Notes: generated by a model from the letters alone, not told the origin. Shown: positions 41,196 to 51,880, counted from the stretch's first letter. The stretch: DNA of 64,000 nt from Sciurus carolinensis (GCF_902686445.1 NC_062214.1:53851177-53915176), one strand, 5' to 3'. A program made the numbers and translations.

Positions 41196-41282
41196 TATTT
41201 ATTTCTTGTGTTGGTGATTGAACCCAGGGCCTCAGGCATGCTAAGCATATGATCTACCACTAAACTGAACTCCAACTCCTGT
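41196..41282 (-). mobile_element. ID SINE
   Basis: GGTGATTGAACCCAGGGC to AACTGAACTCCAACTCC. Confidence 0.82.
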
Positions 41283-41864
41283 GATCACCATTATTTTGAA
41301 TTACAGTTTTTTGTAGAGTCTATTTTCTTCTGCTACTAGACAGACTTATAAGTACTATCTTGTTTCATCCACAAATGATGTGAATTCTTTGTTATTCCCA
41401 ATTTATACACCAGAAAACTGAGGATAAAATAGAATTAACTGTTTGACCTAAGATGATCTATAGTTCAAAGTCAAGTGAGTCAGATTTAACCTTTAAGCAG
41501 GCAGCAGGCTATCTATGAAAGAAAATACCAGACATGCCATTGTGATTGATGAGGTCCAAAAGACTTATGTGTTAGGAAGATTGGCATCCAGTCACCAGAG
41601 AAAATAGCAATGTCAGAGTGCCACATTTGGAAAATTTAATTCCTTAGGCTTTACATCTTTTTTCTAGTCTGGGATCACCTGTCCTAAATATCTGAATTAT
41701 TTTCTTAAGACACACTGTATCCACTGTACCACTTCAGGAAATCCCATTAAGCCTTTCTAGATCCTCTTAGTTTATATTACTCTCTCCTAGTCCTGTTCCT
41801 TCCTAATGCATTCTTACAAACCCAATTATTTCTTGTTCAGTCTGTCTTCACAAAACTATTAAAC
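41283..41864. other. Unassigned with MIR and L2 traces
   Basis: AGAAAACTGAGGATAAAATA at about 41412 resembles minus-strand MIR; 41740-41850 (AAGCCTTTCTAGATCCTC) resembles plus-strand L2. Both weak. Confidence 0.4.
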
Positions 41865-41865
41865 T

Positions 41866-42050
41866 TACTGGGTGTGGTGACACATGCCTGTAATCCCGAC
41901 CCAGGAGGCCAAGGCAGGAGGATCACAAGTTTGAGCCCAGCCTGGGCAACTTATCAAGACACTGTCTTAAGATAGAAATTTAAAAGGTCTGGGGACATAA
42001 CTCAGTGGTAGAGGGCCCCTGGGTTCAACCCTACTATCACCACAACAAAA
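41866..42050 (+). mobile_element. B1-dID SINE
   Basis: ACTGGGTGTGGTGACACATG to GGGTTCAACCCTACTATC. Confidence 0.91.
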
Positions 42051-42127
42051 CTCTTAATCTCTCCTAAGGGCAACCTGGATATCAGCCATCTCCCTATAAC
42101 CAGCACCCTTTCTAACTAACAAAATGC

Positions 42128-42336
42128 TTGCTTTTTTTTAACTTACTTTTTTAAAAACAGTGCTGGGCAACAAACCAAGAGACATTCTATCATGGACCTA
42201 TCTCCCCATCCCTTTATATTTTAAATTTTGAGACAGGGCCTCGCTAAGTTGCCCAGTCTGGCCTTGAACTTGTGATCTTCTTGCCTCGGTCTCCCTAGTT
42301 GCTGGAGTAACAAGTATGTGCCACCAGGCTGGGTTC
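42128..42336 (-). mobile_element. B1-dID SINE
   Basis: GTGCTGGGCAACAAACC to GTGCCACCAGGCTGGG. Confidence 0.87.
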
Positions 42337-42751
42337 ACCAACTTTTTGAGAGTTTATTCCAGGTAAAATGCTGATGGTAAAAAGATAAAGAAACTCAGGG
42401 TCTGGTGAGAGCAATAGATCTATGATTAGATGATGAATTTGCTGGAAAGAAAAGTACACTGAAGGCATTCCAGAGGAGGTAATTGATGTATGAGCTGAAT
42501 TCAAAAGGAAGGAGCAATACTAAATGTTGGGGTGGGATGGGGCTGGAGAGGACTTCAAGCAGGGGAAAAGCTTACACAAGAGTGACAGCATGTAGCATTC
42601 AGGAAATTCCATACTCTCAAGCAGGAGAGGAGACTGATCAGAAAGGTAGGCAGGGGTTAGCTCTTAAAGTGCCTTTTATAGCATGCTAAGGAAATTGACC
42701 TTACCTTGAAAGTCATGGGAATCTACTGAAAGATTTTACATTAAGGAACAT

Positions 42752-42976
42752 AAGTCAGATACAGGGGTGCACACCTATAATAATAGCAATTCAGGAGACT
42801 GAGGCAGGAGGATGGCAATTTTGAGGCCCACCTCAGCAATTTGGCAAGGCCCTAATCAACTTAGTGAGAAACTGCCTGAAAATTAAAAAAATGTATAAAG
42901 GATGGAGATACAGCTCAGTGGTAAAGCACCCTTGGATTCAATCTCTAGTACCTTCCCCACCAAAAAAAAAAAAAAA
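42752..42976 (+). mobile_element. B1-dID SINE in L2
   Basis: AGTCAGATACAGGGGTGCAC to GATTCAATCTCTAGTACC, poly-A. Confidence 0.9.
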
Positions 42977-43207
42977 AGAATTCAAAACAGTGTTGAAATA
43001 CACCTATTTTTTAAAGGAAAAAAAAAACCACACTTATGCTTTGAATACATCATTCTAGCTGCAGTGTACAAAATAGACTGGAGTGAGACAAGATGTGGGA
43101 GAAAGACTACAGGTTAGTAGAGCTATTAGGAGTTGACTGTAGGGTCAGTAGCATGAACCAAGGCAGAGACAATGGGGATGAAGAAAGTGGATATTAAGAA
43201 AGTAGAC

Positions 43208-43350
43208 TTGGGGTTGAGGTTGTGTCTCAGTGGTGGTACAGCACTTGCCTCATGTGTGAAGCACTGAGTTCGATTCTCAGCACCACATATAAAGAAATGA
43301 ATAAAATAAAGGTCCATCAACAACTAGAGAACAAAAAGAAAAAAGAAAAA
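43208..43350 (+). mobile_element. ID SINE, extended-tail subtype (serial insertion 1)
   Basis: GGTTGTGTCTCAGTGGTGGT to TTCGATTCTCAGCACCAC, AATAAAATAAAGGTCC; preceded by AAGAAAGTAGACTT. Confidence 0.91.
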
Positions 43351-43365
43351 AAGAAAGTAGACTAG

Positions 43366-43587
43366 CCATGTCGGGTGTGGTGGGGCATGCCTGTAATTCC
43401 AGTGACTCAGGAGGCTGAGGCAGGAGGATTGCAAGTTCAAAGTCAGACTTTGTAGTTTAGCAAGACCCTAAGCAACTTAGTGAGACCCTGTCTCAAAAAA
43501 TAATAATAATAATAAAAAGGGCTTGGGATGTGGCTCAGTGGTTAAGCACCTCTGGGTTGAATCTCTGGTGAAAAAGAAAAAGAAAAA
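43366..43587 (+). mobile_element. B1-dID SINE (serial insertion 2)
   Basis: GTCGGGTGTGGTGGGGCATG to TTGAATCTCTGGTG; AAGAAAGTAGACTA on both sides. Confidence 0.93.
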
Positions 43588-43600
43588 AGAAAGTAGACTA

Positions 43601-43840
43601 TCCAAGCATGGTGGTGTACACCTATAATCCCAGCAATTTGAGAGACTGAGGCAAGAGGATCACAAGTTTGAGGTCAGTCTCAGCAATTTAGTGAGGTCCT
43701 GTCTCAAAATAAAATTAAAAAACAAAAAGGGGCAAAAGGGGCTGGTGGTATAGCTCAGTAGCAGCATTTACTTAGCATGTGCAAGGCCCTGGGTTCAAAC
43801 ACCTGTACCAGGAAAGGAAAAAAAGAAAGAAAGAAAATGG
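43601..43840 (+). mobile_element. B1-dID SINE (serial insertion 3)
   Basis: TCCAAGCATGGTGGTGTACA to GGTTCAAACACCTGTACC, (GAAA)n tail. Confidence 0.92.
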
Positions 43841-43885
43841 ATTAATTGGACTTGATGACAATTTGGAAGTGAGGAAGAGGGTATT

Positions 43886-44108
43886 TTTTTGTTTTGCTTT
43901 GTTTTGTTTTAGGTACTAGAAATTGAGCCTGGGGTGCTCTCACTGAGCTACATCTGCAGTCCCTTTAATTTTTTTATTTTGAGACAGGGTCTCATTAAGT
44001 TGTTGAAGGTCTTGGTTAAGTTGCCAAGGTTGGCCTCAAATTTGTGATCCTCCTGCCTCAAGCTCCTGACTCACTGGGATTACAGGTGTGTACCACTGTA
44101 TCCAGTTA
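43886..44108 (-). mobile_element. B1-dID SINE in L2
   Basis: GTACTAGAAATTGAGCC to ACCACTGTATCCAG. Confidence 0.91.
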
Positions 44109-44351
44109 GAAGTGACGGAGGGGGAAAAATCAAGGGTGACAATCAAACTTCTTATGTTTGTGATTGAGTGGTGGCATTCATGGAGATTTGGAACAAAAGA
44201 ATACCAGATCTTTTATGGGAAGTAGTGGGGATGGGGAGATATGATATATGGGACATAAAGGGTTTGAAGCATCTCTTGAACATCTAAATGGAGATCTAAA
44301 AGTAGCTGGGTTTAGGTCTGATACTCAGGAGTAGTTCCGGGTATAGCTGAT

Positions 44352-44678
44352 TCTTTTTTTTTTTTTTTTTTTGTATGAGGGATTGAATCCAGGGGTGCTT
44401 AACCATTGACCCACATTCCTAACTCTGTTTGTTTATTTATTTACTTTTGATACTGGGTATTGAACCCAGTGGTGCTTAACCACTGAGTCACATCCCCAGA
44501 CTTTTTTTATTTTTATTTTTTAAAATTTATTCCCAGACTTTATTTTTTACACAGGATTTCACTTAGTTGCTGAGGGCCTTGCTAAATTGCTGAGGCTGGT
44601 CTCAAACTTGTGATCCTCCTGCCTCAGCCTCCCAAATCATTGGGATTACAAGCATGCACCAATGCTCCTGGCCCCAGC
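44352..44678 (-). mobile_element. B1-dID SINE with an extra ID half inserted
   Basis: ID half at 44375-44425, a second ID half at 44448-44503 (TACTGGGTATTGAACCCAG), then a B1 half to GCTCCTGGCCCC. TTCCCAGACTTTATTTTT repeats ATCCCCAGACTTTTTTTATT just upstream. Confidence 0.88.
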
Positions 44679-44786
44679 CCTTTTAAATTTTTTATTTCGA
44701 GGTATGGTCTCAAAAGTTGCCCAGGCTGGCCTTGGAGCTCTCATAAGTTGCCCAGGCTGGTCTTGGAGCTTGCAATTTTCCTGTCA
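44679..44786 (-). mobile_element. B1-type SINE with internal duplication
   Basis: AAGTTGCCCAGGCTGGCCTT and AAGTTGCCCAGGCTGGTCTT occur 33 bases apart (about 44714 and 44747). Confidence 0.82.
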
Positions 44787-44959
44787 GATAAGATCACCCA
44801 GAGACAGTGGGTTGGGTGAGAAGATATTGCAAGATTCCTTCATTTAAGAAGCAGGCTGAAGAGTCCATGATAGAGGTTGAGCATGATGGGCCAGAGAGGT
44901 AGGAGGTAGAATTTAGCAGTGGAATGGGGACAAAAGTCAGATCTTTATTTCAGTAAAAT

Positions 44960-45060
44960 AAAGAAGAATGTATTGGAAGGATGAAGTGGGAGGATCACTT
45001 GAGCCCATGAATTCTAGCCTAGGCAACATAACAAGATCCCATGTCAAACACAAAAACAAG
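44960..45060 (+). mobile_element. B1-type SINE, 5'-truncated
   Basis: GTGGGAGGATCACTTGAGCC, AGCCTAGGCAACATAACAAG. Confidence 0.78.
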
Positions 45061-45061
45061 A

Positions 45062-45180
45062 GAAGGATGTAGATTATGGTTAAATGTTGAGATTCATTGG
45101 GTCATATATTTGTCATTTGTGCATTTTACCGTATGTAAATTATGCCTCAATAATTTACCCAGAATAAATCTTTGTAAGAA
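45062..45180 (+). mobile_element. L1M 3' end scrap
   Basis: TTTACCGTATGTAAATTATG and CCTCAATAATTTACCC fit the end of an old L1. Confidence 0.5.
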
Positions 45181-45194
45181 ATATTTGAACATGG

Positions 45195-45330
45195 GCTGGG
45201 ATTGTAGGTTAGAGGTAGAGTGCTTGCTTAGCATATGTGAGGCACTGGGTTTCATCCTCAGCACCACATAAAAAATAAATACGTAAAATAAAGGTATCAT
45301 GTTGTTCTATACCTAAAAAATATAAAAAAA
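45195..45330 (+). mobile_element. ID SINE, extended-tail subtype
   Basis: GATTGTAGGTTAGAGGTAGA to TTCATCCTCAGCACCAC; GAAATATTTGAACATG before and GAAATCTTTGAACATG after. Confidence 0.92.
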
Positions 45331-45521
45331 GAAATCTTTGAACATGATCATGTGTTAGAAAAACAGAAAGTAAAGGAGAACAAGGTAAGAGAGAGAAAGA
45401 ATTTTTAATGGAAACAGGTTCCAAGGAAGTGGAAAGAATAAACTTAGGTAGGTAATTGCATTTAGACAGGAGGAGGGATGTCTCTTTCACTGACGGAGGA
45501 ATAACAGAGGAGACAAGGAGA

Positions 45522-45720
45522 TATTTTGTTTTGTTTCAAGACTGGGGATTGAATCCAGGACTTCTCACATGTTAGGCAAGGGCACAACCACTGAACTACA
45601 TCCCTAACTTTTTTATATTTAGAGATCATGTCTGACTAAGTTACCCAGGGCGACCTCCAGCTTGCCATCCTTCTGCCTTAGAGCTGAGACTACAGGTGTG
45701 TGCCATCCTGTCTGGCTGAC
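45522..45720 (-). mobile_element. B1-dID SINE
   Basis: ACTGGGGATTGAATCCAGG to GCCATCCTGTCTGGC. Confidence 0.9.
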
Positions 45721-45879
45721 AGGGAGTTTATGGAAGCAGATAAATTGAGTAGGAAGTAAGGTAGGAAATTGAAATAGTTTCTATTTAATTGTTTCTTTTC
45801 CTCTTCAAGCTTGGCCCCCCAATATGGTATTTTAAAAATGTCTGCAAATTCCTTAATACTCCTCTCTTCAAAAGATGGA

Positions 45880-46092
45880 TTTTAACTGGGCACAGAAGCA
45901 CAGGCCTGTAATCCCAGTGGCTCAGAATACTGAGGCAGAAGGATCACAAGTTCAAAGCCAGCCTCAGAAATGTAGTGAGACCCTAAGCAATTTGGCAAGA
46001 TCCTGTCTCAAAATAAAAAATAAAAAGGTCTGGGGACGTTGCTACATGGATAAGCATCCCTGGGTTCAATCCCTGATACAAAAAAAAAAAGA
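45880..46092 (+). mobile_element. B1-dID SINE
   Basis: ACTGGGCACAGAAGCACAGG to GGTTCAATCCCTGATAC, poly-A. Confidence 0.92.
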
Positions 46093-46189
46093 AAACTAAA
46101 TCCTTCCCCTTTCTTTGAATCTGTCCTGGATAATTCTAGTGAAAAGAATATTAAAGAAGAAATGATGATATGTTACCTCCACAATTAGG

Positions 46190-46326
46190 GTTTTTTTTTT
46201 TTTCCTTACGCAGATACAGTTTACACTATGTTGCCCAGGCTGGCATTGAACTCCTGGGTTTAATCAATCCTCCTGCTTCAGTCTCCCAAGTAGCTGGGAC
46301 TAAGGGCAGGTGCCACTGTGCCCAGC
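46190..46326 (-). mobile_element. B1-type SINE
   Basis: CACTATGTTGCCCAGGCTGG to GCCACTGTGCCCAGC; CACAATTAGG on both sides. Confidence 0.9.
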
Positions 46327-46359
46327 TCACAATTAGGTGTTAAAGGTTGTGACTTTTGT

Positions 46360-47710
46360 CTTTTTATTTTATTGAAAATTTGTTATTTGACAGATAACTT
46401 CTGAATTAATAAAAAGAAATGATGATAACTTGTATATACACTAATTCAAAACATTTTCATTAAGCACCAAGTAGAACAGTTTCCATTCCTTTTCACCAAA
46501 AACACCTTTATCATTGAAAGAGAGCCTCAAACTTAGTTTATTTAGATTTTTAATCAAGAAACCTAAAGGTGCCAATCAGAGTTTCTAACTAGCATGAAAT
46601 GGCCAGGGTAAACCCTTTTGAGTACAAAAATAACTTTTAAATTTTAACCTATACAATCCAACAGAGGGGATCTGCTTGCCTTGGGCTGGTCATAACAGAT
46701 CATAGGTCCACAAACCAAATATCATCCTCACAGCACACAAACAAAAGGAGTAATAAGCATATGCAAAGGGAGTACAAAGTATCATATAAACACATGTTCA
46801 TGTATATTCAAGGGAGTAATGCCTAATTCCTATGAGTATACAATGCAGTAAGGGGCACAGAAACAGATACCATTCACTAACCAAAAAGGGAGAACCTAGG
46901 CATGACAGTGGAAGGAATAAAAAGTCTTGTACCCTGGAATGGAGTGGAGGCTTCGTGGACCAGGTGGCATCCAGACCAGACCAGGAACATGAGTGGATAT
47001 CGAGGCACGTGGGGAGGGATCTTCCGGGCTGGAGAGGACAAAACGAACCAAGACACAGCCACAGACCTACTGACTATTCAGAAGACAGTGGAGTGTTTGT
47101 ACTGGCTGAAGGGATATAATCTAAAAGATGTGTAAAACAGAGAAAAGAAAACCTCCTCCAACAAGAGGGCAACATACCTTCCCCACAGAGGATCCGCTTG
47201 CTCTCTGTGAAGGTAGAGCTGAGGATCATTCCACAGGTCACTCTCCACCCCAAGACCCAGTCCTTTAGAATCAAATTCATAAGCAAGAATCTTCCTTCAT
47301 GTAAACTGCCTTTTCTCCAAAAAGTAAAGCAAAAACACAAGCAAACAAAATAAAACTCAGAAGGCCAGCTGGGACAACTGGGACACAAGTGAAGTCTGTC
47401 TTGTAATATCCAGAAACTTCTGGATGCACTGATCAACACCAGTTCAAATTTCTTCCTGATGGGTACCATTGACATAATCCTGACTCAAGAGAGAAGCAAA
47501 GCAAGCCTTGAATGACAACTCCAACTCGTCCATCAAGATGCTGCTACAAGTCCTCAGAATGTCAGGCGATGCCTGAAGAAGCAAGATGCCTGGCCCAGGA
47601 GTCCCAGCCCGGGTGCTAGGGGCCTCCCTGTAGGCTGCCAGGCAAACATTCCGCCCAGTTGAGCTATCACGTCTGGGATGATGGGCAGCGGCCCACCGAT
47701 TTTTGTCTTG
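46360..47710 (-). pseudogene. MED28: MED28 processed pseudogene, internally deleted
   Basis: Read on the minus strand, 47667 down to 47391 matches the first ~92 codons of MED28, a Mediator head-module subunit (about 178 residues). Recognisable pieces are the DELE and [13 protein letters not shown] region and DQCIQKFLDI. The start codon is ATA (47667-47665), and CGA has become TGA inside the EEIRTG motif. At about 47391 the coding match stops abruptly. What follows resembles 3' UTR, implying loss of about 86 codons by deletion or splicing. The 3' limit is uncertain: minus-strand AATAAA motifs occur at about 46362-46373. It contains no introns of the parent, which fits retroposition. Confidence 0.82.
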
Positions 47711-47713
47711 ATA

Positions 47714-47823
47714 GGGTCACCAACAGTCCTGGTTTACCTGGAACTGATAAGTTTTCTGGGTTGTGAAACTTTCAAAGTAAAAATTAGAGCAGTTCAGAGC
47801 AAATTAGGACAAGTTGGTCACTC
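47714..47823. mobile_element. 110-bp mariner-type MITE
   Basis: Imperfect terminal inverted repeats GGGTCACCAAC (47714-47724) and GTTGGTCACTC (47813-47823) are each flanked by TA (47712-47713 and 47824-47825), the target duplication of Tc1/mariner elements. It has no coding capacity. It sits just 5' of the MED28 pseudogene. Confidence 0.7.
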
Positions 47824-47829
47824 TAGTCC

Positions 47830-48185
47830 CTTCTCAGATTGTTTTCTCTAGTGGAAGCCAACTGTTATATTGTAAGCTGTCCTATAGAGAGGCCCACATG
47901 GCCTGAAACTGAGGGAGACCCATCTGGTCAACATTCAACCAGGAAATAAGGCTTCAATCCAACAGCCCAGGAAGAAGTGAGACTTTACACCAACCACCTG
48001 AGTAGAGCCTTGAGGATACTCACCCCCGCAAGCCTTCAGATAAGACTTTAGCCCCTTTATGAGAGACCTTAAACCAGAACCATTTAGCTATGCTGGCTCC
48101 AAATTTCTGACTAACAGAAATTAAGATAATATTGTTTTAAGTTGTTAAGTTTTATGGGTATCTTGCAGAAACAGATAACAAATTC
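47830..48185 (+). repeat. Ancient mammalian interspersed repeat, family not resolved
   Basis: The sequence reads like a familiar dispersed mammalian repeat ending in a TTGTTTTAAG(C/T)TGTTAAGTTTT-like segment and AACAGATAAC. It is probably an old LTR or DNA element; I cannot name the family with confidence. Confidence 0.5.
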
Positions 48186-48369
48186 ATAAGATCAATGAAA
48201 AGGAGGGAAGTGTGAGATGAGTTTCCAAGGCCTTGTAAAGTTGGATGACTTCTCCAGCAGTTCTAGACAACTCAACTGTGCTCATTTACTTTCTATGCCA
48301 CTGGCATGCCAACAGTATCTTTTGGTAAATGAATTTCGCCAAAAGATTATTTTGTTTTCTTATGAAACA

Positions 48370-48560
48370 TGTATATATGTCCCCCCCACAAAGTACTGGG
48401 GATTGAACCCAGGGCACTTTACCACTGAGCTATATCCCCAGTCCTTTTATTTTTTGTTTTGAGACAGGTTTTCACTAAGTTGCTGAAAGTCTGACTAAGT
48501 TGGTGAGGTCTCACTAAGTTGTGTCTCCCAAGTCACTGGGATCACAGGCATCTTTATGAA
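48370..48560 (-). mobile_element. B1-dID SINE
   Basis: GTACTGGGGATTGAACCCAG to CACTGGGATCACAGGCATC; GTTG(C/G)TGA(A/G) unit repeated inside the B1 half. Confidence 0.9.
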
Positions 48561-48649
48561 GCAAATCGATCATTAACATTATCACTGGATTTAGAAGTTT
48601 TTTTGGCAAGAATATGACCAGTCACTGTTTTGGCTGTGAAAAGTATAAT

Positions 48650-48850
48650 TTTGGTGGGCACGGTGGCGCACACCTGTAATCCCAATGGTACAGGAGGCTG
48701 AGGCAGGAGGATCTCAAGTTCAAAGCCTCAGCAACTTAGTGAGACCCTGTCTTGAAATTAAAAATAAAAAGGACTGGGGATGTGGCTCAGTGGTTAAGTG
48801 CCCCTGGATTAAATCCGCAGTACCAAAGAAAGAAAAAAACAATTTTAAAG
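48650..48850 (+). mobile_element. B1-dID SINE
   Basis: GGGCACGGTGGCGCACACC to GATTAAATCCGCAGTACC; a scrap of another ID half follows at about 48860-48910. Confidence 0.93.
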
Positions 48851-49094
48851 GATGACTTTATAGAGTGCCCCTAGGTTATTGTGCCCCAGTAATAGCAGGG
48901 GAGAAAAAAGGATGACTTTATGCTTTGATCACTTCTCTAATATTTCGGGAGAACTCTTGACTCTGATATGTTAGAAAGCATTATTTTATGGTTTTACCCC
49001 CTTGAACTTGTTTTAATTATCACATTGGCCACTTAATTTTTTTAATGACACCAAAGCTTCAATGGTCTTTTGCCATTATTGTACGATTATTTTT

Positions 49095-49222
49095 CCTTTT
49101 GTTCTAGAGACAACATTCACTATGCTGCCCAAGCTGGCCTCAAATCCTGAGCTCAAGTAATCCTCCTGCCTCGGCCTCCCAAGTAGCTAGGACTATAGGT
49201 GTGTGTCACTACACCCAACTTA
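49095..49222 (-). mobile_element. B1-type SINE
   Basis: ACTATGCTGCCCAAGCTGGC to GTGTGTCACTACACCC. Confidence 0.87.
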
Positions 49223-49486
49223 TGCAACTATTTGACCAAGGTTCATAACATAATGTACTGGGAACCATGGGCAAATAGATCATCACTTAATAAAACTTGA
49301 TTCTTAGAGACTTAGCATATTTCCCATTAGCATTTCTTTTTTAGCTGCTCATCATAAAACATAACACTTCTGGACAACCCAGACCCAGCACAGTCAGTTT
49401 CACATGGTATATTTATTTGCACTGAATTTCTGGTAAATGTTTCACTTACAACATTTTTTATTCTGAGTTTAAAAGTACAGTCTTCT

Positions 49487-50884
49487 ACACAGAGACAAAC
49501 CCGCATAAATACGGTTATCTCATATTAGACAAAGGTGCCAAACAAAAACACATTGGAGAAAAGATAGCCTATTCAACAAATGGTTCTGGGAAAACTGGAA
49601 ATCCATATGCAACAAAATGAAATTAAACCTCTATCTCTCACCCTGCACAAAAATCAACTCAAAGTGGATCAAAGACTTAGGCACTAGAACAGAGACCCTG
49701 CACCTAATAGAAGAAAAAAGTAGGCCCAAATCTTCAAAATGTTGACTTAGGACCTGACTTCCTTAACAAGAATCCTAAAGTATAAGAAGTAAAATCAAGA
49801 ATCAATAAACGGGATGGATTCAAACTCAAAAGCTTCTTCTCAGCAAAGGAAACAATCAATAATTTGAAGAGAGCATCTACAAAATGGGAAAAAATCTTTA
49901 CCACAAGCACCTCAGATAGAGCACTAAACTGCAAGATGTATAAAGAACTCAAAAAACAGGGGCTGGGAATATAGCTCAGTTGGTAAAGTGCTTACCTTGT
50001 AAGCACAAGGCCCTGGGTTCGATCCCCAGCACTGCAAAAAAAAAAAAAAAAAAAAAAAAAGAACTCAAAAAACTTAACACCAAAAAACAAATAACCCAAT
50101 CAATAAATGGGTTAAGGAACTAAACAGACACTTCACAGAAGAAACACAATCAGTCAACAAACATGAAAAAATGTTCATCATCTCTTGCAATTAGAGAAAA
50201 GCAAATCAAAACTGCTCTAAGATTTCATCTCACTCCAGTCAGAATGACAATTATCAAAATACAAGCAATAATAGGTGTTGGCAAGAATGTGGGGGAAAAG
50301 GTACATTCATATATTGTTGGTGGGACTGCATATTGGTGCAACCACTTTGGAGTTTGGAAAGCAGTACAGAGATTCCTAAGAAAACTTGGAATGGAACCAC
50401 TACTTGATCTCAGTTTATACCCGAAGGACTTAAAATCAGCACACCACAGTGACATAGCCACATCATTGTTTATAGGAGCTCAATTCACAATAGCTGAACT
50501 ATGGAACCAACCACATGCCCTTCAATAGATCAATGGATAAAGAAAATGTGGTACATATACACCATGGAATATTACTCAGTCTTAAAGAAGAATGAAATTA
50601 TGGCATTTGCAGGTAAATGGATAGAACTGAGAATATCATGCTAAGTGAAATAAGCCAATCCCAAAAAACTAAAAGCCAAATGTTTTCTCTGATAAGAAGA
50701 TGCTGATCCATAGTGGGGGGTGGAAGAATGAAGGAACTTTGGATTGTACCGAGGGGAACAGGGGTGGGGGGCAGGTAGGGATGGGAAGGACGGTAGATTG
50801 AGACAGACATTGTTACCCTATATACATGTATGAAAAAAAGTTTTTTAAAAATATTTATCACTGTTAAAAAAGTTAATGAAAAAC
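49487..50884 (+). mobile_element. 5'-truncated L1 with nested ID
   Basis: It begins within ORF2 (GAGAAAAGATAGCCTATTCA, AACTCAAAGTGGATCAAAGA) and runs through the ORF2 end and 3' UTR. The frame is broken repeatedly; the open piece 50163-50528 matches the C-terminus, but W and C residues of the Cys-rich motif have been lost. ACAGTCTTCT flanks it at 49477-49486 and 50885-50894. It is more diverged than the copy at 39092. Confidence 0.9.
49958..50057 (+). mobile_element. ID SINE nested in L1, 16-bp target duplication
   Basis: GAATATAGCTCAGTTGGTAA to GGTTCGATCCCCAGCACTGC with a full GGTTCGA B box, poly-A; AAAGAACTCAAAAAAC at 49942-49957 and 50058-50073. Confidence 0.97.
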
Positions 50885-50894
50885 ACAGTCTTCT

Positions 50895-51135
50895 TCCTTT
50901 TTTTGTATTGTTTGCATAATCCAATTGATCCTTTTTGAATGACTAAGTCATTGAGCAAAATTCTTTAAATAATCTAAAAATTTTAGCAAAAATCCATGAC
51001 TTTAAAAAACTGACTTTATTGAAGTATTATTTATATAGGTTAAAAGAATAAAGTCCTCAACATTCTGATTTAATTAACTTTAAAACAACTAGTTTGAGTC
51101 ACTATGCATTTTTTGTGAATTGAAAATAAAGTATA
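50895..51135. other. No recognised feature
   Basis: AT-rich unassigned sequence. Confidence 0.4.
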
Positions 51136-51350
51136 AGTGGGGCATGATGGCACATGCCTGTAATACCAACAACTCTGGAGGCTGAGACCAGAGGATCACA
51201 AATTTGAAGCCAGTCTCAACAGCTTAGTGAGACTCTAAGCAACTTAGTGAAACCCTATCTTGAAATTAAAAAAAAGAGTTGGGGATGTGGCTCAGTGGTT
51301 AAGCACCCCTAGGTTTAATCCCTGGTACCACCAGGGGACAGGGGGAGAAA
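51136..51350 (+). mobile_element. B1-dID SINE
   Basis: GTGGGGCATGATGGCACATG to AGGTTTAATCCCTGGTACC. Confidence 0.92.
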
Positions 51351-51567
51351 GAAAGTATAACACAATGAAATTTCAAGTTCATCCCATAAACAATATCATA
51401 CATATGAAACAATATGGTGATTTATATTAGCTACATCCTATTAACTGAATATTTCCTGAGAAAAACTATAGAACCAATACATCCTAAAATTTAAAAGCAA
51501 AATGATTGTTGAGAGTGTAACATGATTTCTGAGAAAGTCTTAAATAATCTGTCATTTAAATTTTGTG

Positions 51568-51637
51568 AAATAGCTAGTGAGGTAGCACATGCATATAACC
51601 CCAACCACTTGAGGAGGCTGAGGCAAGAGAACCACAA
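51568..51637 (+). mobile_element. B1 5' part, cut by next SINE
   Basis: TAGCTAGTGAGGTAGCACAT to GGCAAGAGAACCACAAG. Confidence 0.82.
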
Positions 51638-51880
51638 GTCTTTCTTTTCTTCTTTTTTCTTTTTGAGGGATTGAACCTAGGGGTACTTAACCACTGAGCT
51701 ACATCCCCAACCTTTTTATGTGTTTTTTTCTTTTTTACATTTTATTTTGAGACAGGGTCTTGCCAAGTTGTTCAGGGCCTCACTAAGTTGCTGAGGCTGG
51801 CTTCTAACTTGGAAATCTCCTTCCTCAGCTTTCTGAGTGGCTGGGATTACAGGCATGTTCCAACACCTGGTCCCTAGACC
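51638..51880 (-). mobile_element. B1-dID SINE
   Basis: GAGGGATTGAACCTAGGGG to TTCCAACACCTGGTCCC. Confidence 0.9.

Larger units (their letters stand above)
42345..45490 (-). repeat. L2 LINE, minus strand, fragmented by many SINEs
   Basis: Pieces at 42370-42750, 43030-43200, 44110-44345, 44787-44955 and 45335-45490 follow one another in L2 complement order: GGTAATTGATGTATGAGCTG, ATTCAGGAAATTCC, AAATGGAGATCTAAAAGTAG, AAGATCACCCAGAGACAG. They look like one ancient element of roughly 1.2 kb spread over 3 kb by later insertions. Confidence 0.6.

Noticed and set aside
47074..47475. 133-codon minus-strand frame as a novel protein
   Set aside because: It is an out-of-frame reading of the MED28 pseudogene and its apparent 3' UTR.
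50163..50528. 121-codon frame as a gene
   Set aside because: It is a second, more decayed L1 ORF2 end.
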